A stretch of DNA of 46,454 nucleotides from Anaerolineales bacterium (GTDB lineage: Bacteria > Chloroflexota > Anaerolineae > Anaerolineales > Villigracilaceae): assembly GCA_016789225.1 (NCBI GenBank), contig JAEURI010000011.1, positions 1 to 46,454 of the forward strand, read 5' to 3'. Shown one piece after another: positions 8,555 through 16,844 of this stretch (its first letter is position 1; each line of letters opens with the position of its first letter). The position numbers were made by a program, and so were the translations under genes. The notes beneath the pieces were generated by a model, which saw only the letters and a list, made by a program, of their open reading frames with translations, had not been told where the DNA came from and did not search any database.

Positions 8555-8588
8555 GATTGTATGCTCGTCCTCCCTCATAGGAGATCTC

Positions 8589-10433
8589 ATGAAACGATTC
8601 CTTCTTTTGACTTTGCTTTTCCTGACGGCCTGTTCCTCTCCTTCGGCCACTCCCGCCTCTTTCTTTAACGTGACGCCTGCTCCTTTTAACCTGAGCTTGG
8701 AGTCTACACCGGAGCAGATTCAAAAAGCCATGCTCGAAAGCGCTGCTCACTGGACGACCCTGCAAATGAGCGGCACGGTCATCTATTATTTGCCAGACGG
8801 CTCGACGCAGACTGTTAAAGAACAGGTCTGGCTTGACCCGATCACCAGCCGCTACCGCGTGGAAGTGAACGGATTCCCTGGCATTGCCGATCAGGTCATT
8901 AAGATCAGCGATGGTTCGACCATCTACAATACCAATTTGAACACTGGCTCTGCAGAGACATTTGCCTTTCCTGATTCGGCCCGGGCGGGGCAGTATATTC
9001 CCCCTCTTCAACCTGGGACGGCTTATCCAAATCCGATATGGGGGCAGATCGGCACACCGCTTTCTCAGCTTGCTTTTCCATCGGATATGGCCCAGAATAT
9101 TGGAACGTTCAAACCGGTTGGGACCGACTTGGTTGCCGGGCGTGGAGCTGTGATCGTGGAATGGACATTCATCGAAAACAGTTTACCTTCATGGAAGGCC
9201 TGGCTTGATACACAAACCGGCTTGATCTTAAAGATGCAGGAATTTGGCAAGGGCGGCGGGACGACTTTGCAAGCTGAACGAGCGGTTGAAAGCATGGTAT
9301 TGGATGGGGCACTCGATGCATCTCTTTTTGCAATTCCAGGCGTGGTGCAGGCGACGAGTCAGGCTCCAGCGGAATCCAACCCTGTCATAACAGAATCGGG
9401 CCCAACGTCGGCAGAGGAGGCGGGGGAGTTGTATTTCTTCCTCCAGCCGCGGCAGCAAGGTCAAGCTATCGAGTTGGTGAAGGTATCCGGGGTTTGTGTC
9501 TATGATTCTGCGAATTGCCCGCCGTTGGAAAAAATCCCCGCTCCCTTCCCCTTCAACTTCACCATCAATGCTTTGAGCTGGTCGCCGGATGGAAAGTTCG
9601 CAGCCTTCTCGTATTCCGACGAACCAAGCGGCACGCCGACGAAATTGTGGATCTTCGATGCCGACGCAAAAACGTGGAAGGCCATTGCGCAGGCACCCTA
9701 TCTCGACCCGCCGTTCTGGTCGCCCGATGGTTCGTGGGTTGCCTTCCGCTCGCAGGATGGTGTGGGCGGTGAGGATGTCCATGTCGTTCATCCGGACGGT
9801 TCGGGATTGAAAAGCGTTGCGGTGGGCCTGCCTGCGGCAGGGCGTCCTTACATTATGGATGGATGGTTTACCGACAGTATTCTCATGCGTTCGGCCTTGC
9901 CGGGCACATCCACAAGCGTTTATCTTGTCCGTGCTGAAGATGGGCAGGCACGCCCCATGTTCGAGGCCGCGCTGACAAAGTCTCAATTCGTCGTTTCACC
10001 GGATGCGAAATTCCTCGCCTATGATGATCTGGATATTAACATGCAGCTCCATTCTCTTAAGGTGATGCAGCCTGACGGCTCGAATGCCGCGACGATTGCC
10101 CAATTTACTGGCGGCTCGATCTACCCGCTAATTTGGTCACCGGATGGAAGTTTGCTGGCCTTCAACTATTACAACCTGACAAATGCAGAACCAAGTGCAG
10201 AGGTATATGTCATCCGCCGAACTGGGGAGAATTTGTCTTTGCTGTATAAGGGAAACACCGTGGGTCGCCTGCTTTTTTCGCCCAATGGAAAATACCTGCT
10301 GGTGGAAGAAACCACATCTGCTTCGGGCGGCCATCTGTTCCTGATCGATCTTGCCACCCTGAATCAAAGTATGCTGCAGGCCCCTGGTCTATCAACAGAT
10401 TATGACTGGTACGCACCTTCGTGGAGGCCGTAA
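8589..10433 (+). CDS. Lipoprotein with LolA-like N-domain and PD40/TolB-like beta-propeller
   Basis: 614 aa. The lipobox LTACSS (Cys at about residue 15) marks a lipoprotein. Residues 40-240 resemble a LolA/outer-membrane-lipoprotein-sorting-like fold (QMSGTVIYYLPDG, VWLDPITSRYRVEV). From about 300 the protein forms a WD40-like propeller with repeated blades: SWSPDGKFAAF, FWSPDGSWVAF, IWSPDGSLLAF, LFSPNGKYLLV. The start at 8589 follows GGAG by 5 nt and begins the signal peptide; reading further upstream would run into the previous gene. It is probably an envelope-bound scaffold or sensor; the ligand is unknown. Its stop lies 1 bp from the stop of the convergent next gene. Confidence 0.85.
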   Translation: MKRFLLLTLLFLTACSSPSATPASFFNVTPAPFNLSLESTPEQIQKAMLESAAHWTTLQMSGTVIYYLPDGSTQTVKEQVWLDPITSRYRVEVNGFPGIADQVIKISDGSTIYNTNLNTGSAETFAFPDSARAGQYIPPLQPGTAYPNPIWGQIGTPLSQLAFPSDMAQNIGTFKPVGTDLVAGRGAVIVEWTFIENSLPSWKAWLDTQTGLILKMQEFGKGGGTTLQAERAVESMVLDGALDASLFAIPGVVQATSQAPAESNPVITESGPTSAEEAGELYFFLQPRQQGQAIELVKVSGVCVYDSANCPPLEKIPAPFPFNFTINALSWSPDGKFAAFSYSDEPSGTPTKLWIFDADAKTWKAIAQAPYLDPPFWSPDGSWVAFRSQDGVGGEDVHVVHPDGSGLKSVAVGLPAAGRPYIMDGWFTDSILMRSALPGTSTSVYLVRAEDGQARPMFEAALTKSQFVVSPDAKFLAYDDLDINMQLHSLKVMQPDGSNAATIAQFTGGSIYPLIWSPDGSLLAFNYYNLTNAEPSAEVYVIRRTGENLSLLYKGNTVGRLLFSPNGKYLLVEETTSASGGHLFLIDLATLNQSMLQAPGLSTDYDWYAPSWRP

Positions 10434-10434
10434 T

Positions 10435-10809
10435 TTAAACCTTCTCCACCCACCCTGCCCGCCACGCAGGAGCCTCGAACGGCTCAGGCCAGTACTCGAC
10501 CTGTTTCCAAATCCTGCCGTCGCGGATGGTGGAGAAGGTGATGGCACGGTCATGCAGCTTGCCGTCCGAGACGGAGACATCGCTGACGACCACAGCTCCA
10601 TCAGCGACAATTGAATTAATGATGAAACTCCATTTTCCCTCGGCGGGATAAGCCGTATTGAGCGCTGCAAAATTCTCCGGCCCGCGAACTCGCTCGCCAG
10701 ATTGCGGCCATTCGAGGGTGAATTCGTCGTGCAGGAGTTGCGCCACGGCGTAAAAGTCGTTGCCTTCCATTGTCTTCCAGAATTGTTCAATGAGTTGTTT
10801 TGGGTTCAT
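10435..10809 (-). CDS. SnoaL-like / NTF2-family protein
   Basis: 124 aa, the usual length of a single NTF2-like alpha+beta barrel. Typical features are the opening helix (LIEQFWKTMEGNDFYAVAQLLHDEFTLEWP), the RGPENFAALN segment and the closing strand pair (HDRAITFSTIRDGRIWKQVEYW). Family members are small ligand-binding proteins, isomerases or cyclases; no substrate can be inferred. The start at 10809 is supported by GAGGAA 6 nt upstream. An ATG 35 codons further upstream lies in repeat-like sequence and was not chosen. Confidence 0.82.
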   Translation of the reverse strand: MNPKQLIEQFWKTMEGNDFYAVAQLLHDEFTLEWPQSGERVRGPENFAALNTAYPAEGKWSFIINSIVADGAVVVSDVSVSDGKLHDRAITFSTIRDGRIWKQVEYWPEPFEAPAWRAGWVEKV

Positions 10810-10847
10810 GATATTTCCTCTTTTTGTACACGGGGGCAAGGATTTAA

Positions 10848-10938
10848 TGTCACCTTGAGTGTAACGAAGGGTCTCTGGGATGGTTGTAGAGATGCTCACC
10901 GCACTGCAGCGCATGTGTCGCTATCGCTCAGCATGACA
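10848..10938. repeat. MITE-like element with imperfect terminal inverted repeats
   Basis: This 91-bp stretch starts TGTCACCTTGAGTGTAACGA and ends with the near-complement of TGTCATGCTGAGCGATAGCG. Its interior contains GGGTCTCTGGGATGGTTG and AGAGATGCT words. It resembles the short non-coding repeats ending in TGTCATGCTGAGC found scattered in many bacterial genomes. It is degenerate, carries no gene and fills the spacer upstream of the SnoaL-like gene. No second copy was seen here. Confidence 0.5.
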
Positions 10939-11029
10939 CATTAAAGCGTTAGTCAATTAAGGTTACTCTGAATAATAGTGATTCCGTGTTGAGCCGTGTG
11001 ATCTGTCAGATATAGTTACAAAAAATTTG

Positions 11030-11422
11030 TCACTCACATAACGTAAGCAAAGCCTGCATGGCACGATCCGCATCTTGAATAGGGACGAAGATATGGTCGT
11101 GGTAATAGGCCGCTACCACGTTGCAGCTTATCCCAGCTTCGGTCAATGCCTTGCTGACAGCAGCGGTCAGGCCGACGGCTTCGAGCGAGGAATGCACAGT
11201 TAACGTGATCCACGCGCAGACAACGGAGTAGGACAGGGCGGCTTCGTCCGCTTTGCCTTTCGGCAGGATGACCGTGACTCCTTCCGCTTCTTGAAAGATG
11301 CAAAGCGCTTCAAGCTCAAAGGCCTTTTGCAGCGAAGGGGCGAGGCTATAGATAAACTCGCCTTCGTGGAGTTCGGGCTTCATGTCATGTAATAATTTGG
11401 TGAGGTCGGTTTCGCCGGTCAT
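11030..11422 (-). CDS. ACT-domain protein (ACT_3/ACT_7 pair)
   Basis: 130 aa. Two ACT-like modules are visible: residues 1-60 (LLHDMKPELHEGEFIYSL, then EAEGVTVILPKGKADEA) and 65-125 (WITLTVHSSLEAVGLTAAVSKALTEAGISCNVVAAYYHDHIFVP). This is the arrangement of small stand-alone ACT proteins related to CASTOR-type amino-acid sensors. A role in binding an amino acid is likely from the family, but the ligand is unknown. The start codon overlaps the stop of the methyltransferase gene as ATGA, so the two are translationally coupled. Confidence 0.85.
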   Translation of the reverse strand: MTGETDLTKLLHDMKPELHEGEFIYSLAPSLQKAFELEALCIFQEAEGVTVILPKGKADEAALSYSVVCAWITLTVHSSLEAVGLTAAVSKALTEAGISCNVVAAYYHDHIFVPIQDADRAMQALLTLCE

Positions 11423-12402
11423 TTTCGCTTCACATCCAACACCGCGATCTTGGTCGAGTGATTGAAGGGTGCGGGGTCGGTGATGGGCTTTCCAACCCGC
11501 TCGAAGCCGATGAACTCCTCCGGCACGGGGATCAACTCACGGATGTTCAAATAGCCGTCCTTGCAGAGATGTTCGAGCGACTGCATATATTCCCCGCCGC
11601 TGAGAAAGACCGCATTGTTGATGCTGATCAGAACGCCGCCATCCTTGATGAGCGGGCGGACTTTATTAATGAGCCGTTCGCTTTCATGTTCCAAATCCAC
11701 TTTGCCGCGTGAGGTGGATGAGAAAAAAGGCGGGTCGATGATGACGCAGTCGAATAACTGCTTGTTGCCCTTGAATCTTGCGATGACGGGGAAAAAGTCC
11801 TGGCCGAGAAAATCCTGTTTGCGAATGGGGAAACCGTTGAGCGAATACGAGTCTTTGGCCAGGTTGAGGAATTGACGGTTGAGGTCGGTCTGCACCACCT
11901 GTTCCGCTTCGCCTGCGAGGGCGGCCACGCCCAAACTGCCGGTGTACGCAAAGGTGTTCAGCACGGTCTGGCCGCGCATATTCTCGATGAGCCATTTGCG
12001 CAGGTTGCTGGTATCGAGATAAAAGCTTGCATCGCGATTCATGGTCAGGTCGAGCGCATACCAGATGCCATGCTCGCGGATCTTGCGGTCGGGTTTTTCG
12101 CCAAACAACAGAATGCCGCGCTTCTCGTCCTGTGTCAGACCGTTGCGCGTTTTGACCAGCCCAGCATGCAGCCAGTCATAAGCGATTTTTATATGTTCGG
12201 CAATTTCACGAATGGCGTTTGGGTCTGGCCCTTCGGCATAATCATGAATGACCAGCGTGCGCCCGTACACGTCCACCACAAGGTCGGGCCAGCCTTCGTA
12301 GAATCCGTTGAAGAGGCGAAACGCCTCCTCGTGGCTGAGTCCGCTCAAAGTCTGGCGGGAAGCGATGGAAAGATCAAGCCTGGAACGAAGATATGAATCC
12401 AT
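11419..12402 (-). CDS. Class I SAM-dependent rRNA methyltransferase, RlmI-like without PUA domain
   Basis: 327 aa. The N-terminal part contains the RlmI-type middle domain (RLFNGFYEGWPDLVVDVYG), followed by a Rossmann methyltransferase with motif I NTFAYTGSLGVAALAG (about residue 150), acidic motif II VVQTDLN and the catalytic motif VIIDPPFFS (about 225). RlmI and RlmK-type enzymes methylate 23S rRNA bases with S-adenosylmethionine. E. coli RlmI has an N-terminal PUA domain that is absent here. It is co-translated with the ACT gene downstream (ATGA overlap). The exact target nucleotide cannot be assigned. Confidence 0.85.
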   Translation of the reverse strand: MDSYLRSRLDLSIASRQTLSGLSHEEAFRLFNGFYEGWPDLVVDVYGRTLVIHDYAEGPDPNAIREIAEHIKIAYDWLHAGLVKTRNGLTQDEKRGILLFGEKPDRKIREHGIWYALDLTMNRDASFYLDTSNLRKWLIENMRGQTVLNTFAYTGSLGVAALAGEAEQVVQTDLNRQFLNLAKDSYSLNGFPIRKQDFLGQDFFPVIARFKGNKQLFDCVIIDPPFFSSTSRGKVDLEHESERLINKVRPLIKDGGVLISINNAVFLSGGEYMQSLEHLCKDGYLNIRELIPVPEEFIGFERVGKPITDPAPFNHSTKIAVLDVKRK

Positions 12403-12528
12403 CCCTTGATTTTACATGACTTATTCAAATTCAACTTATTCGCGAAAATTTGCGGATGAAAAACGCCCCGCCTCATTCTTGGACTTTTGGCTGTTTCCCT
12501 TACTCAAGCCTTTCTCCACACCCGAGGC

Positions 12529-14322
12529 TTATTCTTGGGTTTGTTCGACAGGGATGATGAGCGGCAGGGTGGCGGTGAAGGTGGTGCCTTTTCCGGGCTC
12601 GCTTTCCAACGTAACATCCCCGCCCATCAGTTTGATGAGTTGTTTCGTGATGGAGAGCCCCAGACCGTATCCCTTGCGCAGGATTCTGTTGGCTTCGGGC
12701 AATTGTTTGAACGGCTCGAAAATAGTCTTCATGGCTTCCGGCGAAATGCCTGGTCCGGTATCGCTGACCTGCATCTTCCATTCATTCGGCGCAGACTTGT
12801 ATATCTTGACGCTGATGCCGCCTTCTTCGGTAAATTTTACGGCATTGCTGATGAGGTTGACGAGGATCTGTTTCAAGCGCTGGCTGTCACCGACGATGGA
12901 TATCGGCATATCTTCGGATATTTCTGCGCTGAATGAAAGCCGTTTCGCCTCGGCCAATACGCTCAGTTGGTTGCATGTCTTGCCAAGCACTTCGCGCGGT
13001 TCAAAAGACCTTTCAGAGAGTTTTAATTTGCCGCTGTCCAGTTGGGCCTGGTCGAGCAATTCCGAGACGAGCCCGTCGAGATATTGTGTGCTGTCGCGAA
13101 TGCGCCCCAGAACGCTGACCTGTTTTTCGTTCAGCTCGCCATATGATTTACGCACGAGCATGTCTGTGTATCCCATTATGACTCCCAGCGGAGTTCGCAA
13201 TTCATGGCTGACATTTGCCAGAAGCTGAGTCTTGAAATTGCCCGCCTGCATGGCCTGGTCGCGTGCGATGGCCAGCGCGGATTCGTTTTCCTTGATGTTG
13301 GTCACATCACGCAGGGTGACGATATGCCCTCCGCTCTGGCCGGATGAATCACGCAGAGTGCTGATGAAAAGATCGAGCCAGAAAATGGGGCCGCCATAGT
13401 TTTCAATGATGAGCTCGCGATGGTAGCCGTGCTTTTTCAGGGAGCTCTCGTCGAGTTGAATGTAGGGCCGGAAGGTGGATTGAAACGGCTTTCCAATGAC
13501 TTCTTTTTCCTTCAGGCTGAATAGCTCCAGTGCGGCCGGGTTGAGTTCCACCACGCGCAAATAGGGGTCGAGCACGATCACGGCATCGGAAAGGCTGTCG
13601 AACACAGCCCGGTGTGCAACCGGTACGATATCCAGCAGGCCGTAGCGAAAAAAGCCCAATCCCAGGATAATGATCGAGACGGAGAACATGACCGAGGTAA
13701 TATCGATGCGCACCGGCATCAACCCGGCGATCACGATTCCGTTCGAGACCCAGGGTAGCAGGACCGCCAGAATGTTGATGAGTACCTGCGAGCGGTACAT
13801 ATCCTTTTTATTCCAATACTCCCGCACCAGAAAGTAAGTGCCGAATACAAGGATGCCATAGATGTAAATAGCATGCAGCCAGAACCACCATCCAAGCGGG
13901 TTCCAGATCAGAGTCAGCCCGGAGACTTCATCCACGAAGGTGTCGAGTTTGGTGAAGAACCAATGGTGAATGTCAGTGGTAAATACGACAAAAAGCGTAA
14001 TGACTGGGAAGATCAATGCCAGCAGGATATTGCGCCGGGTCAGCCAGTCGCCATGACCGGAATACGCCAGGGCAAAGGCCGTCCACGAAAGTGGTACACC
14101 GATCACGCCGATGTACCCGATCTTTACAGCCCATATTTTTACGATAAGAGAGACACTGCCGAGTTCAAAGATATAGGTTGCCGCCCATAACGTGGCAAGG
14201 AAACACATGATGATGAAGGGGATTGCCGCCAATTGCCTTCTAAAACGGAAGGCATAAATTCCCATGAGAAATGTGAGGGTTACAGAGATGAACCAGGGTA
14301 TGAGGAGCGGCGTGTTCTGCAT
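12529..14322 (-). CDS. Sensor histidine kinase with N-terminal 7TM module and PAS domain
   Basis: 597 aa. Residues 1-220 form a seven-helix membrane module of the HisKA_7TM type. A PAS domain follows (about 230-350, VIVLDPYLRVVELNPAALELF), then HisKA with phospho-acceptor His373 in NVSHELRTP and a HATPase domain with N box (NLISNAVKF), G1 box (DTGPGI) and G2 box (KGYGLGLSI). It should autophosphorylate in response to a membrane or PAS signal. No response regulator is adjacent, so it is an orphan kinase. The start at 14322 is chosen because the 7TM begins there and TATAAT lies 7 nt upstream; there is no Shine-Dalgarno sequence. Confidence 0.92.
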   Translation of the reverse strand: MQNTPLLIPWFISVTLTFLMGIYAFRFRRQLAAIPFIIMCFLATLWAATYIFELGSVSLIVKIWAVKIGYIGVIGVPLSWTAFALAYSGHGDWLTRRNILLALIFPVITLFVVFTTDIHHWFFTKLDTFVDEVSGLTLIWNPLGWWFWLHAIYIYGILVFGTYFLVREYWNKKDMYRSQVLINILAVLLPWVSNGIVIAGLMPVRIDITSVMFSVSIIILGLGFFRYGLLDIVPVAHRAVFDSLSDAVIVLDPYLRVVELNPAALELFSLKEKEVIGKPFQSTFRPYIQLDESSLKKHGYHRELIIENYGGPIFWLDLFISTLRDSSGQSGGHIVTLRDVTNIKENESALAIARDQAMQAGNFKTQLLANVSHELRTPLGVIMGYTDMLVRKSYGELNEKQVSVLGRIRDSTQYLDGLVSELLDQAQLDSGKLKLSERSFEPREVLGKTCNQLSVLAEAKRLSFSAEISEDMPISIVGDSQRLKQILVNLISNAVKFTEEGGISVKIYKSAPNEWKMQVSDTGPGISPEAMKTIFEPFKQLPEANRILRKGYGLGLSITKQLIKLMGGDVTLESEPGKGTTFTATLPLIIPVEQTQE

Positions 14323-14329
14323 TTTCTGG

Positions 14330-14335
14330 ATTATA
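14330..14335 (-). promoter_or_regulatory. -10 box of the 7TM histidine kinase (leaderless start)
   Basis: TATAAT on the minus strand is separated from the ATG at 14322 by 7 nt (CCAGAAA). A transcript would begin at or within a base or two of the start codon. The divergent spacer 14323-14603 holds no other recognisable element. Confidence 0.55.
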
Positions 14336-14603
14336 CAACTTGAACGGGCGAATCTGGTCAGGCAGATGCAAGGAATCCCTTTCAATTTGATGATAAATTT
14401 TCTGCAGCAGTGGTCATGGTTGGGAACAAACCCGGAGTTTGGGAAGGGGACATCCTCACGGATGGATTCGCCGGAGCAACCTGCCGACCGAGTAAGAATT
14501 GACGAGGGCGGACGTTCATAAGTTATCCTTGTTCGTCTTTTCTCATTTATCTATTAACCAATCCGCGTTACACTTACCCAATCATTTTTCACTCAGAGGT
14601 TTT

Positions 14604-16763
14604 ATGTCCACAACTGCCATACAGCCCAGCATTCCTGGCAAGTCCACCCGCTCGAATGTAGTGACAAAACCCGCCACTGATTTTTACGGCGGCATCGGTT
14701 GGATTATCGGATTGCTGATCACGCTTTTTGTTTCGGCACCGGTCATTTGGTTTCTGACTACAGGCGCTTCCCGCTCTGCCCGGAGCGATGTTCTCGCTGT
14801 TGGCATTGCCGTAGCTTGGTGGTTGAATCCGCTATCCTTGGGCGGATTATTTTATGTACTGAGCAATGTCCGCGTTTGGCGGTTCTGGACCCTGCTTGGA
14901 TTGTTCGTTTGGGGGGTGGTGAATATTTTGGTCTCGGTTTCGATCGCCTCTGAAGCTGCGCGTGGATGGGTGTTGAGCGGCCTAACAATTCTGGGATACA
15001 TTCTGCTAGGCCTGTTCGTCATTTACATTCAATTGCGCGTTTTTGTCTGGGCCGCCTCGGGGAATGCTGGTCGCTTCTTCTTTGGTGTTCTTGGCTGGAC
15101 CTTGCTCAATGGCTTGATCGTTTGGGCCTTGCTTAGCCCTGATGTTTTGAATGTCGTCCTGGTCGTGTTGGGATTTGTGTTTCAGGTGGTCTTTGCCATC
15201 GGGTTTGCCATTATTCAATTCGTGGCCATCTTCTGGTTCATGTCGCAGACCCGTGTGGAGGTCATCCGTCCCGGCGACCCGAAGCAGATCACCTTCGACG
15301 ATTACAAGGGACAGCCCAACCTGCTCAAGATGGTGCGGCAGTGGATCTATCTGTTATCGGATCGTGAGCAGTTCCAAAAGATGGGTGGGCAGTTCATCAC
15401 CGGTTTGTTGTTGTATGGCGAACCTGGTACCGGCAAGACCCTGCTGGCAAAAGCCATGGCAGGCGAGGCAGGTATTGCTTTTATTTCCATTGAAGGTTCT
15501 GGTTTTCGTGGCATGTTCTGGGGTGTGGATGTCTTGCGTATGGTTCAATTCGTCGGACGTGCTCGAAAGCTGGCGCGTGAGTACGGCGCATGTATCGCCT
15601 ACATCGACGAAATCGATGCTGTGGGTATGTCCCGCGGTGGTGTGATGGGCGGCGGACAGATGATGGGTGGCATGATGGGTATGGGCGCCGGTTCCGGTGC
15701 GTTGACCCGTTTGTTATATGAAATGGATGGCATTGGCACGCTGACGAACTGGGAAAAACTGCGCGCGCGTTTTTATCAATTGATCAAACGCAAGGCCCCC
15801 GCCCGCAACTGGCATGTGATGTTCATGGGGTCCACCAACCGCCCGGATGTGCTCGACCCGGCCCTCGTCCGCCCTGGCCGTTTTGACCGCAAGATCGCGG
15901 TGGGGCTGCCGGACCGTGGCGGTCGTCGCGAGATCGTCAAGTATTATCTGAGCAAGGTCAAGTATGACGATTCAGTGGATATCGAAGCCTTGGTGAGCGA
16001 TACCTCCTGGGCAACTCCGGCCCGCATCATGTCTGCTATTTCAAAGGATGCGGTACGCCTGGCTTTGTTCGACGGGCGGGACAAGATCTCGCAAAAAGAC
16101 ATCGAACTTGCCTTTCAGGAACAGGCTATTGGCCTTGAGAATCCCATCGAAGAGATGGAAGATGATCAACGCCGTCAGGTGGCGTACCATGAAGCAGGTC
16201 ACGCTGTGGCGCAATATCACCTGCGGCCTGATGAACGTATCGTCCGCGTGAGCATCGTCCGGCGTGCGGATGCGCTTGGTTACGTCCTCCCAGTCTCCAA
16301 TTTTGACGTGTACGCCATGCCGCTGCGCCGGTTCGTGGCCGATATCATGGTTTCGATGGCTGGGCATGTGGCCACCAAGATTTTCTTCGGTGAATATTGG
16401 ACAGGTGCCACTGGCGACTTTCAAAATGTCCGTGCGCGATTGTGGCAGTTGGCGCATTACGGATATTTCGGCCCTCCAATTGCCATGGATGGTGCCATGG
16501 GCGTGGACGCCAACTTCAGCGGGCGCGGTAAGATCGTGGAAAAATTCTGGCAGCAATTGGAAGACCAGACCGAACAGCTTCTGCGCAAACATACCGTCGA
16601 AGTAGAAGCCGTGGCCCAGGCCCTGCTCGAACGCGGCGACCTGACCGGACGTGAATGTGTGGAGATCATCCGTAACGCCGCAGGCGGCGGGAGTGACCCG
16701 AATTCCGAAAAGGTGCTCAGTGCTCTTGTGGATGAAGTAACCGGTAAAAAAGAACTTGAATAG
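14604..16763 (+). CDS. FtsH-like AAA+ zinc metalloprotease with multi-pass N-terminus
   Basis: 719 aa. The N-terminal 215 residues contain about six hydrophobic segments instead of the two transmembrane helices plus periplasmic domain of canonical FtsH. The AAA+ module has Walker A GEPGTGKT (272-279), pore loop with MFWGV, Walker B YIDEID (333-338) and second region of homology NRPDVLDPALVRPGRFDR. The protease has HEAGH (529-533) and the third zinc ligand Asp605 in TGATGDFQN. After Walker B there is a Met/Gly-rich insert (GGGQMMGGMMGMGAGSG), and about 30 extra residues (LTNWEKLRARFYQLIKRK) precede the sensor-1 Asn. It probably degrades membrane proteins by ATP-driven translocation. The start at 14604 is preceded by AGAGG. 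Confidence 0.9.
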   Translation: MSTTAIQPSIPGKSTRSNVVTKPATDFYGGIGWIIGLLITLFVSAPVIWFLTTGASRSARSDVLAVGIAVAWWLNPLSLGGLFYVLSNVRVWRFWTLLGLFVWGVVNILVSVSIASEAARGWVLSGLTILGYILLGLFVIYIQLRVFVWAASGNAGRFFFGVLGWTLLNGLIVWALLSPDVLNVVLVVLGFVFQVVFAIGFAIIQFVAIFWFMSQTRVEVIRPGDPKQITFDDYKGQPNLLKMVRQWIYLLSDREQFQKMGGQFITGLLLYGEPGTGKTLLAKAMAGEAGIAFISIEGSGFRGMFWGVDVLRMVQFVGRARKLAREYGACIAYIDEIDAVGMSRGGVMGGGQMMGGMMGMGAGSGALTRLLYEMDGIGTLTNWEKLRARFYQLIKRKAPARNWHVMFMGSTNRPDVLDPALVRPGRFDRKIAVGLPDRGGRREIVKYYLSKVKYDDSVDIEALVSDTSWATPARIMSAISKDAVRLALFDGRDKISQKDIELAFQEQAIGLENPIEEMEDDQRRQVAYHEAGHAVAQYHLRPDERIVRVSIVRRADALGYVLPVSNFDVYAMPLRRFVADIMVSMAGHVATKIFFGEYWTGATGDFQNVRARLWQLAHYGYFGPPIAMDGAMGVDANFSGRGKIVEKFWQQLEDQTEQLLRKHTVEVEAVAQALLERGDLTGRECVEIIRNAAGGGSDPNSEKVLSALVDEVTGKKELE

Positions 16764-16774
16764 TATTTGAATGA

Positions 16775-16814
16775 AACAACACGGGCGAGGTGAAAACCTC
16801 GCCCGTGTTGTTTT
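16775..16814. terminator. Bidirectional terminator between the FtsH-like and propeller lipoprotein genes
   Basis: AACAACACGGGCGAGGT (16775-16791) and ACCTCGCCCGTGTTGTT (16796-16812) form a perfect 17-bp stem with a GAAA loop, followed by TT. A second hairpin, TACCGCAAG with CTTGCGGTA (16814-16837), follows directly, next to the stop of the convergent gene. Confidence 0.9.
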
Positions 16815-16844
16815 ACCGCAAGATTTATCTTGCGGTACTTAATC

